In this document: positions 1 to 5,384 of the stretch, one piece after another
How positions within the stretch are numbered: the stretch's first letter is position 1
Layout of the letters: every line of letters begins with the position of its first letter
Assembly (NCBI GenBank): GCA_021808055.1
Contig: JAKBCH010000082.1
Span: 1-7,306, forward strand
Length of the DNA stretch: 7,306 nt
Direction: 5' to 3'
From: Pseudomonadota bacterium
GTDB taxonomy: Bacteria > Pseudomonadota > Alphaproteobacteria > Acetobacterales > Acetobacteraceae
The notes under the pieces: generated by a model
Seen by the model: the letters and a program-made list of their open reading frames with translations, nothing else
Databases searched by the model: none
Told to the model about the DNA's origin: nothing
Program-made: the position numbers and the translations under genes

Positions 1-838
1 CCACAATGTCAGACTGCACATCGCCATCATAATTCTTGCACGCCCACACATAGCCGCCGCTCCATTTCAGGGCGCAGGCCACCATGTCGTCGATCAGCCG
101 GTGCTCATAGGTCAGCCCGGCCTTGTCGAACTCGGCCTTGAACTCCTCGTTGAAAATGCGCTCGAAGGTATCTTTAAAGAACCCGTCATAGCCCTTCAGA
201 ATCGTATTCTTGGTGGAAAGGTAAACCGGGTAATTCCGCGCCAGCCCATAATTAAAGCTCGCCCGCGCAAACCCTTCAATCGATTTCAGCGTGTTGAACA
301 TGCCCATCGCCACACCGGGGCCGGTGAAGTCGTGCACATCCATGGTCACAGGCTGCCCGCCTTCCGGGGTGAACACGAGTTGCAGCTTGCCGGGGCCGGG
401 CACCTTGTAATCGGTGGCGCGGTAAATGTCGCCATAAGCATGGCGGCCGACAACAATCGGCTGCGTCCAATGCGGTACCAGCCGGGGGACGTTCTTGCAG
501 ATGATCGGCTCACGGAAAATGGTGCCGTCCACGATATTGCGGATCGTCCCGTTCGGGCTCTTCCACATCTTCTTCAGGCCGAATTCCTCCACCCGCGCTT
601 CGTCGGGCGTAATGGTGGCGCATTTCACGGCCACGCCATATTGCTTGGTGGCGTTAGCGGCATCAACCGTCACCTGGTCGTCGGTCGCATCACGGTGCTC
701 AATGCCAAGGTCGAAATATTTAAGGTCGATGTCGAGATAGGGCAGAATCAGCTTCTCTTTAATAAACCCCCAGATAATCCGGGTCATTTCATCCCCGTCC
801 ATCTCCACAACCGGCGTTTTAACTTTGATTTTGGCCAT
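1..838 (-). CDS. icd: NADP-dependent isocitrate dehydrogenase, eukaryote-like dimeric type (3' part outside window)
   Basis: Cytoplasmic TCA-cycle enzyme that oxidatively decarboxylates isocitrate to 2-oxoglutarate, producing NADPH. Reading the minus strand from the ATG at 838-836 gives 279 uninterrupted codons up to the left edge; this family is usually a little over 400 residues, so roughly 70% is present. The N-terminus reads [20 protein letters not shown]. Substrate-binding residues match human IDH1 numbering without offset: S94, N96 and R100 in SPNGTIRN, then R109 and R132 in VGRHAYGD. Metal-ligand aspartates follow in LIDDMVA (D250) and [10 protein letters not shown] (D273, D277), two residues behind the human numbering. 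The sequence is clearly not the E. coli-type Icd. An AAGAGAGAG purine run lies 6-7 bases before the ATG, which supports this start. The gene diverges from pyrE across a 143-bp spacer. Family assignment is firm; NADP rather than NAD use is inferred from the family. Confidence 0.96.
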   Translation of the reverse strand, partial: MAKIKVKTPVVEMDGDEMTRIIWGFIKEKLILPYLDIDLKYFDLGIEHRDATDDQVTVDAANATKQYGVAVKCATITPDEARVEEFGLKKMWKSPNGTIRNIVDGTIFREPIICKNVPRLVPHWTQPIVVGRHAYGDIYRATDYKVPGPGKLQLVFTPEGGQPVTMDVHDFTGPGVAMGMFNTLKSIEGFARASFNYGLARNYPVYLSTKNTILKGYDGFFKDTFERIFNEEFKAEFDKAGLTYEHRLIDDMVACALKWSGGYVWACKNYDGDVQSDIV

Positions 839-891
839 TTCAGCTCTCTCTTCATCCACTGCGCATCACATACCATTCCCGCCGCGCTGCA

Positions 892-908
892 CAACCCTGG
901 GTCAACCC
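892..908. repeat. CAACCC direct repeat pair with interleaved GGGT inverted half-site
   Basis: CAACCC occurs at 892-897 and again at 903-908, 11 bp apart start to start, about one DNA helical turn. Between them GGGT (899-902) creates two overlapping inverted repeats: ACCC-T-GGGT (894-902) and GGGT-CA-ACCC (899-908). The block overlaps the tentative icd -35 element at 889-894, so a bound protein there could control icd. That is inference from spacing and position only. No known regulator motif is recognised. Confidence 0.3.
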
Positions 909-959
909 GTCTCGCGCATGGACGACCCGCGCCCAAGCCGCTAGGAGAAGCAGGATTAG

Positions 960-974
960 ATGTCTCAAAAGTGA
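960..974 (+). other. Possible four-codon leader mini-ORF (MSQK) before pyrE
   Basis: ATG at 960-962 is followed by TCT CAA AAG and a TGA stop at 972-974, which ends 7 bases before the pyrE ATG. The mini-ORF has its own strong Shine-Dalgarno-like run, AGGAGAAG at 943-950, with a 9-base spacer. The pyrE Shine-Dalgarno (GAGGG, 973-977) overlaps its stop codon, so a ribosome terminating here could reinitiate on pyrE or block its site. It may be coincidental; expression cannot be judged from sequence. Confidence 0.25.
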
Positions 975-981
975 GGGTGAA

Positions 982-1728
982 ATGAGCGGACGGATTGCCG
1001 CAAAAATCGACTGGGCAAGCGACTGGGACCGCGACGCTGCCCTAACCACGGCCAAGCTGCTGCTGGAAATCAAGGCGGTTAATTTCCGCCCCGAGGAGCC
1101 CTACACGCTCACCTCCGGCTGGAAATCCCCGGTCTATATTGATTGCCGTAAGATCATCTATTTCCCCCGCGCACGGGCCAAAATCTGCGACCTGGCGGTG
1201 GAAAAAATCAGCCGGCATATTGGCTACGAGGCCATTCAGGCCGTCGCCGGCGGCGAAACCGCAGGCATCCCCTTCGCCGCCTGGATCGCCGAGCGCATGC
1301 ACGCCCCCATGGCTTATGTCCGCAAAAAGCCCAAGGGTTTTGGCAAAAACGCGCTCATTGAAGGCGATGTGCCGGAGGGCCTGAACACCCTGCTGGTGGA
1401 AGACCTCACCACAGATGGCGGCTCCAAAATCCAGTTCGCCAATGCGCTGCGCGATGCCGGGGCCATCTGCAACCATACCTTCGTGGTGTTCTTCTACGGC
1501 GTGTTCCCTGGCTCGTTTGAGACGCTGGAGAGCATGAACATCTCGCTCCACCATCTCTGCACCTGGTGGGATGTTCTGGAAGCCGCCAAGAGCCAGCCTT
1601 ATTTCTCGGATGCCGCGCTCTCCGGCGTGCGCAAATTCCTGGAAAACCCCATGGCCTGGTCCGCCGCCCATGGCGGTGTCGCTTCGGCCCAGGAAGCGCT
1701 GGACTATAAGCTCGGCAAAAAGGGCTAG
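982..1728 (+). CDS. pyrE: Orotate phosphoribosyltransferase
   Basis: Cytoplasmic enzyme of de novo pyrimidine synthesis that joins orotate to PRPP, giving orotidine 5'-monophosphate, the step before UMP. The 248-residue product shows the family signatures in order: TSGWKSPVYIDCRK (residues 44-57), the flexible catalytic-loop sequence RKKPKGFGK (114-122), and the PRPP-binding loop LVEDLTTDGGSK (138-149) with its acidic pair E140-D141. It is longer than E. coli PyrE (213 residues) because of a C-terminal stretch from about residue 190 (HHLCTWWDVLEAA onward), which I recall as usual in alphaproteobacterial forms. The start is supported by GAGGG four bases before the ATG. The SDR gene starts 2 bp after the TAG stop, so the two are probably one transcript. 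A possible four-codon leader ORF lies just upstream. No attenuator hairpin like that of enteric pyrE is visible. Confidence 0.96.
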   Translation: MSGRIAAKIDWASDWDRDAALTTAKLLLEIKAVNFRPEEPYTLTSGWKSPVYIDCRKIIYFPRARAKICDLAVEKISRHIGYEAIQAVAGGETAGIPFAAWIAERMHAPMAYVRKKPKGFGKNALIEGDVPEGLNTLLVEDLTTDGGSKIQFANALRDAGAICNHTFVVFFYGVFPGSFETLESMNISLHHLCTWWDVLEAAKSQPYFSDAALSGVRKFLENPMAWSAAHGGVASAQEALDYKLGKKG

Positions 1729-1730
1729 CC

Positions 1731-2588
1731 ATGCCGGGTGAGCAGGCAAACCATCTGCTCATCTTCGGCCTGGGTTATTCCGGCCGGGCCATTGCCCGTG
1801 CCGCAATGGTAGCGGGCTGGCAGGTCAGCGCAACATTTCGCGGTGAAACGTCGCCGGAACCCGGTGTGGCGCTGGTGCCATTCACAAAAGCCGCCTCGGT
1901 CATCGCCGCCGCCACGCATATCCTCTCCACCGCGGCTCCGGATGAAACCGGTGACCCGGTTCTGGCCCGCTACCACGCGGCCTTAAAATCCGCGCCTGCC
2001 AAATGGCTCGGCTACCTCTCCACCACCGGCGTTTATGGCGATGCCGGGGGTGCCTGGGTGGATGAAACCACCAAGCCCAACCCCGGCTCCGCCCGCACCC
2101 AACGCCGCGTTGCCGCCGAGCATGGCTGGGTGGCACTTGGCAAACCGCTCGCCATCTTCCGCCTCGCTGGCATTTACGGCCCTGGCCGCTCGATGCTGGA
2201 CGATCTACGCACAGGGCAGGGGCGGCATGTGCTCAAACCCGGCCATCTCTTTGGCCGCATCCACCGGGAGGACATCGCCCAAGCCGTCCTTGCGGCCCTG
2301 CGCCAAAACGCCACCGGCATCTTTAATTTATCAGATGACGAGCCCGCCACCCCGTCCGATGTGGTGCAGGAAGCCGCCCGCCTGCTCGGCATCGCCCCGC
2401 CACCCCCCGTGCCCTACGAGCAGATCGCCAAAACCATGTCGCCCATGGCGCTCAGCTTCTGGGCGGAAAACCGCAAGGTCGCTTCGGAAAGCACAAAATC
2501 TCGCCTCGGCCTCGCCTGGCGCTACCCCACATACCGGCAGGGCCTAGCCGCCATCCTGGCCGACGAGCGTGCCGACGACATCACATAG
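1731..2588 (+). CDS. Atypical SDR-family NAD(P)-binding protein, YeeZ-like
   Basis: The 285-residue protein has a Rossmann fold of the nucleoside-sugar epimerase type. It opens with LLIFGLGYSGRAIA (residues 9-22), whose GLGYSG is the nucleotide-binding glycine motif. The central strand LSTTGVYGD (96-104), FRLAGIYGPGRS (143-154), RIHREDIAQA (176-185) and FNLSDDEPAT (198-207) follow at the expected places. The classical YxxxK catalytic pair is absent: that region reads ARTQRRVAAE (121-130), as I recall for YeeZ-like atypical SDRs, so ordinary epimerase or dehydratase chemistry is doubtful. Substrate and reaction are unknown. It begins 2 bp after the pyrE stop with an AAGGG Shine-Dalgarno inside the end of pyrE, which indicates co-transcription and perhaps translational coupling; a pyrimidine role is not shown. 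Its last 45 bases overlap the convergent hydrolase gene. Family call firm, function open. Confidence 0.85.
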   Translation: MPGEQANHLLIFGLGYSGRAIARAAMVAGWQVSATFRGETSPEPGVALVPFTKAASVIAAATHILSTAAPDETGDPVLARYHAALKSAPAKWLGYLSTTGVYGDAGGAWVDETTKPNPGSARTQRRVAAEHGWVALGKPLAIFRLAGIYGPGRSMLDDLRTGQGRHVLKPGHLFGRIHREDIAQAVLAALRQNATGIFNLSDDEPATPSDVVQEAARLLGIAPPPPVPYEQIAKTMSPMALSFWAENRKVASESTKSRLGLAWRYPTYRQGLAAILADERADDIT

Positions 2589-3293
2589 CAGTGCTAATTC
2601 CTCAGGTGCGGAAAGCTGGTGGTCGCCGTTTTTTATAAACGTCAGTCGCACGTCCTGGCTCGCCAGGTTTTCCAACAGTTTCAGGCTCTGCCGCCAGGGC
2701 ACGGCATCGTCACGCATCCCGTGCAGAATCCGCACCTTGCAGGTCACCTCAATCCGGCTCGTCATCACCAGAAACGCCGCGCTCCGCTCAATCAGCTTCA
2801 GCGAAAAGGGCAGGGGATCGCCATAGTCAGATGGCTTGTAAATCATCCCCGTCTTCTGAATTTCCGCTTTCATCGCCGCGGGCAATTCAACAGCCAGCAT
2901 GGCGGCGGTGAAATCCGGTGCAGGTGCCAGCAGCACCATGCCCTTCAACCGTGCCCCCAGCTTTGGCCCCAGCAGCAGCGAAATCCACCCGCCCATGGAA
3001 GAGCCCACCAGCACCACATCGCGCTCCGGTGCCACCTGTTCCAGCACAAATTCCGCATCAGCCGCCCAGTCGCCAATGCCGTTTTCAATAAACACCCCGC
3101 CGGACTTCCCATGCCCGGCATAATCAAACCGCAGCATCGCCCTCCCGCGCGCCCTGCACCATGCCTCCAACGCCAACGCCTTGGTGCCTGCCATGTCCGA
3201 AGCATAGCCAGGGCAGAACATCACCAGCGGGCCTTCCCCCGCCAGAAACTCATAAGCCAGGTCGATTCCTGGCAGACGTGACACATAACTCAT
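2544..3293 (-). CDS. Alpha/beta hydrolase, ABHD10-like serine hydrolase
   Basis: A 249-residue single-domain alpha/beta hydrolase with no signal peptide or membrane segment, so probably cytoplasmic. MFCPGYASDMAGTKA (residues 25-39) provides the oxyanion-side loop and RFDYAGHGKSGG (55-66) is typical of the family. The nucleophile is S99 in GSSMGG (97-102), the acid probably D195 in HGMRDDAVPW (191-200), and the histidine H225 in NGDHQLS (222-228), so the triad is complete. The pattern resembles ABHD10, a mitochondrial thioesterase/depalmitoylase in animals, which has bacterial relatives; esterase or thioesterase activity is therefore likely, but the substrate is unknown. GAGGGAAGA at 3307-3299 lies 5 bases before the ATG and supports the start. 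The gene is antisense to its neighbours: 35 bp from the divergent GT4 gene, and overlapping the SDR gene by 45 bp tail to tail. Its TAG stop is at 2546-2544. Confidence 0.9.
   Translation of the reverse strand: MSYVSRLPGIDLAYEFLAGEGPLVMFCPGYASDMAGTKALALEAWCRARGRAMLRFDYAGHGKSGGVFIENGIGDWAADAEFVLEQVAPERDVVLVGSSMGGWISLLLGPKLGARLKGMVLLAPAPDFTAAMLAVELPAAMKAEIQKTGMIYKPSDYGDPLPFSLKLIERSAAFLVMTSRIEVTCKVRILHGMRDDAVPWRQSLKLLENLASQDVRLTFIKNGDHQLSAPEELALLCDVVGTLVGQDGG
3256..3273. repeat. Perfect 6-bp inverted repeat in the 5' end of the hydrolase gene
   Basis: GCCAGG (3256-3261) and CCTGGC (3268-3273) form a perfect inverted repeat around the six-base loop TCGATT; a GATTC site starts in that loop. It lies in hydrolase codons 7-13 and ends 55 bp before the GT4 ATG, where a GT4 promoter or operator would have to lie given the short gap. 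It could also form a small hairpin in the hydrolase mRNA. Short repeats of this size arise by chance, so function is unproven. Confidence 0.25.
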
Positions 3294-3328
3294 GGCAATC
3301 TTCCCTCAACCCTGGTAGCGCGCAGCCT
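3294..3328. promoter_or_regulatory. 35-bp divergent gap between hydrolase and GT4 genes
   Basis: The gap must contain both translation start regions, and promoter elements for either gene must extend into the opposite coding sequence. The hydrolase Shine-Dalgarno (GAGGGAAGA, minus strand 3307-3299) is clear. On the plus strand no good Shine-Dalgarno precedes the GT4 ATG. I find no convincing -35/-10 pair. CAACCCTGG at 3307-3315 repeats exactly a 9-mer of the icd/pyrE spacer (892-900). Confidence 0.35.
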
Positions 3329-4465
3329 ATGATTGATCGCCCGCGAACGATTCTCCAGGTGCTGCCCAAACTTGATGCCGGGGGCGCGGAAAGGGTCGCC
3401 ATCGAAATCGCCGAGGCCGTGAGTCTTGCCGGGCATCGCTCCATCATCGCGGCGGAGGATGGCCGCCTTTCCACCCATGCCATCCGCGCCGGGGTGGAGC
3501 TGCTTCACCTCAACCTTTCCACCAAAAATCCTTTTAAAATATGGCGCAATACCAAAAAACTCCGCGCCATCATCAACGAGAACCAGGTGGACCTCGTCCA
3601 TGCCCATTCCCGCGCTCCGGCCTGGTCAGCCTACCGCGCCGCCCGGCACGTCGGCATTCCCTTCGTCACCACCTATCACGGCACTTATGGCGAAAGCTCC
3701 CGCCTGAAAAAGCGTTATAACCGCGTCATGGCGGCGGGGGACCGCGTGGTCGCCGTGAGTCACTTCATTGAAAATCTCATAAAATCCCGCTACAAGATTG
3801 ATCCTAAAAAAATCCGCGTCATCCATAACGGCGTGGATTTACATAAATTTGACCCCGCCTCCGTGCGCGGAGACCGCGCCGTGCGCCTCGCCAAAGAGTG
3901 GCGGATTGAAAACGGCCAGCCCGCCATCCTGCTGCCCGCCCGGCTCACCGCCTGGAAAGGCCAACGCCTGTTCATCCGCGCGCTGGCAAAAATGCGACAT
4001 AATGAGGCGGTTGGCATCCTCATTGGCTCAGACCAGGGGCGGCATAAATACACGCAAGAGCTGATGGCCCTGGCGGAGACCCTCGGTGTCGGTGGCCGCC
4101 TGCGCCTCGCGGGCCATGTCGAGGATATGCCGGCTGCCCTCAAACTCGCTGACATTGTGGTAAACTGCTCCACCGAACCGGAAGCCTTTGGCCGCACGAT
4201 CATCGAGGCCCAGGCCATGGGCAAAATTGTCGTCGCCTCCGGCCATGGCGGCGCGCATGAAACCATCATTCCGGATGTTAGCGGCTTCCTGGTTCCGCCC
4301 AACGACGATGCCGCGTTGGCCGCGACCTTTGACGCCATTCTTGACGGCGATATCGATCTGCGCCTCGCCTTCGGCGTCCGCGCACGGGGGGATGTCGGCG
4401 CGCGTTTCTCGCTTGCCGCAATGCAGACGCGTCATCTCCAGCTTTACGCGGAGCTGCTCGGCTAA
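3329..4465 (+). CDS. GT4-family (GT-B fold) glycosyltransferase
   Basis: A 378-residue retaining glycosyltransferase that probably transfers a sugar from a nucleotide donor to a surface glycan or lipid acceptor at the cytoplasmic face of the membrane. The N-terminal acceptor domain begins with TILQVLPKLDAGGAER (residues 7-22) and includes VHAHSRAPAW (90-99) and TTYHGTYGE (114-122). The donor domain carries IHNGVD (165-170), ARLTAWKGQ (204-212) with the conserved Arg and Lys, and the EX7E motif in EPEAFGRTIIEA (283-294; E285 and E293). The frame stays open upstream to 3161, but that stretch is antisense to the hydrolase and looks non-coding, while family members I recall begin just before TILQVLP; hence the ATG at 3329. 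No clear Shine-Dalgarno precedes it; an in-frame GTG at 3278 is a weaker alternative. The stop overlaps the next ATG by one base. Donor sugar and acceptor cannot be told. Confidence 0.92.
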   Translation: MIDRPRTILQVLPKLDAGGAERVAIEIAEAVSLAGHRSIIAAEDGRLSTHAIRAGVELLHLNLSTKNPFKIWRNTKKLRAIINENQVDLVHAHSRAPAWSAYRAARHVGIPFVTTYHGTYGESSRLKKRYNRVMAAGDRVVAVSHFIENLIKSRYKIDPKKIRVIHNGVDLHKFDPASVRGDRAVRLAKEWRIENGQPAILLPARLTAWKGQRLFIRALAKMRHNEAVGILIGSDQGRHKYTQELMALAETLGVGGRLRLAGHVEDMPAALKLADIVVNCSTEPEAFGRTIIEAQAMGKIVVASGHGGAHETIIPDVSGFLVPPNDDAALAATFDAILDGDIDLRLAFGVRARGDVGARFSLAAMQTRHLQLYAELLG

Positions 4466-5346
4466 TGCGCGTGCTGGTCATCCGCCACGGTGCTTTTGGC
4501 GATATCGTGATGACCTTCCCGGCCTTTGCCGCCATCCGCGCGCGCCATGCGCAGGACGAGATCACCCTGCTCACCACCAAAGCTTATGCCAATCTGCTCA
4601 GCGCCAGCCCCTGGTTCGATAACATCGAAATCGACGACAAGCCCGATTGGTGGAACATCCCCGGCCTGTTGCGGCTGAAACGCCAGCTTTCCGGCTTCGG
4701 CATGGTGTATGATCTGCAAACCTCCGGCCGCTCCACCCGTTATTTCTCTCTGGCAGGCCGCCCGCCCTGGTCTGGCATTGCGCGCGGTTGCCAGTTCCCG
4801 GATGCCGCCAATCGTGAAACCCTGCACAGCCGCGAGCGCCTGGAACAGCAGCTCCGCCTCGCCAGGCTGCCTACGCCTTTGCCCGCCCCTGATCTTTCCT
4901 GGCTCGCGGGAGATATCTCCGGCCTGAACCTGCCGCCCGCTTATGCGGTTCTCGTTCCCGGTGCCGCGCCGCATCGGCCGGAAAAGCGCTTCCCGGCGGA
5001 GAAATTCCGTGAGGTCGCCGCGGCCCTGCATCTGCCCGTTGTTGTTGTCGGCACCGGCAGCGAACAGCCTTTGGCTGAGGCCATCGGTGGCATCGACCTC
5101 ACCGGCAAAACTGATTTCTTCCAGCTCGCCTCGGTGTTCCGGGGCGCGTCGCTGGCCATCGGTAACGATACCGGGCCGATGCATCTTGCCGCCGCGCTGG
5201 GCGTGCCCTGCATCTCGCTGTTTTCCGCGGCGTCAGAGCCCGCCCGCACAGCCCCCCGCGCCCCGGATGGCGGCTGGCCGGTCATTCTGCGCGCCCCCAC
5301 CCTGCAAGAGCTGCCGGTTGCACAAGTGCTTGAGCGCCTGCCATAA
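4465..5346 (+). CDS. GT9-family glycosyltransferase, ADP-heptose:LPS heptosyltransferase-like
   Basis: A 293-residue GT-B enzyme of the WaaC/WaaF/RfaQ family, which adds heptose to the inner core of lipopolysaccharide on the cytoplasmic side of the inner membrane. The start [17 protein letters not shown] contains the family's N-terminal acidic residue (D13 in GAFGDIV). [16 protein letters not shown] (162-177) resembles the ADP-heptose site region, and [14 protein letters not shown] (233-246) is the family hallmark. It is shorter than typical WaaC/WaaF proteins (about 320-350), mainly in the middle and C-terminus, so the precise acceptor and donor are uncertain and no gene symbol is given. The ATG overlaps the GT4 stop as TAATG, and only a weak GGAG lies 11 bases upstream, so translation probably depends on coupling to the GT4 gene. 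That pairing suggests both enzymes work on the same glycan. Confidence 0.92.
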   Translation: MRVLVIRHGAFGDIVMTFPAFAAIRARHAQDEITLLTTKAYANLLSASPWFDNIEIDDKPDWWNIPGLLRLKRQLSGFGMVYDLQTSGRSTRYFSLAGRPPWSGIARGCQFPDAANRETLHSRERLEQQLRLARLPTPLPAPDLSWLAGDISGLNLPPAYAVLVPGAAPHRPEKRFPAEKFREVAAALHLPVVVVGTGSEQPLAEAIGGIDLTGKTDFFQLASVFRGASLAIGNDTGPMHLAAALGVPCISLFSAASEPARTAPRAPDGGWPVILRAPTLQELPVAQVLERLP

Positions 5347-5384
5347 CCCCGCCTGACTGTTCACCAGCTTATAGAGAGACGCCG
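5347..5384 (+). promoter_or_regulatory. 38-bp GT9-thrS spacer with thrS ribosome binding site
   Basis: The spacer holds the thrS Shine-Dalgarno-like GAGAGA (5374-5379, five bases before the ATG) and nothing else recognisable. It is too short and unstructured for a T-box or an enteric-type threonyl operator, and no terminator stem is seen. A thrS-specific promoter, if present, would have to lie inside the GT9 coding sequence. Confidence 0.45.

Larger units (their letters stand above)
839..981. promoter_or_regulatory. Divergent icd/pyrE intergenic region
   Basis: This is the only gene-free stretch over 100 bp and must carry control signals for both divergent genes unless they lie inside coding sequence. 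For icd, a weak sigma70-like pair is visible on the minus strand: TTGTGC at 894-889 and TATGTG at 872-867 with a 16-bp spacer, which would start transcription about 20-25 bases before the icd ATG. The match is poor and the call is tentative. I see no comparable pair for pyrE. The spacer also holds CAACCC repeats (892-908) and a four-codon mini-ORF (960-974), listed separately. No riboswitch or terminator hairpin is recognisable. Confidence 0.4.

Noticed and set aside
101..985. A 294-codon plus-strand open frame opposite icd
   Set aside because: It is the mirror of the icd coding sequence, whose minus-strand product matches isocitrate dehydrogenase residue for residue at the active site. The antisense product shows no recognisable family.
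1042..1749. A 235-codon minus-strand open frame opposite pyrE
   Set aside because: Long antisense frames are common opposite GC-rich genes. pyrE has all family motifs, and this product resembles nothing.
2619..3281. A 220-codon plus-strand open frame opposite the hydrolase
   Set aside because: It is Gln/His/Pro/Arg-rich with no domain pattern, whereas the minus-strand product has a complete catalytic triad and a good ribosome binding site.
3161..3328. 56-residue N-terminal extension of the GT4 protein
   Set aside because: The frame is open, but the segment is antisense to the hydrolase 5' end, is Pro-rich and unlike the family, and precedes the normal N-terminal TILQVLP strand.
4462..5184. 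A 240-codon minus-strand open frame opposite the GT9 gene
   Set aside because: The GT9 hallmark motifs are on the plus strand; the antisense product has no recognisable features.
5347..5384. Threonine-responsive operator or T-box before thrS
   Set aside because: The spacer is only 38 bp with no stem or T-box sequence, and T-boxes belong mainly to Gram-positive bacteria.
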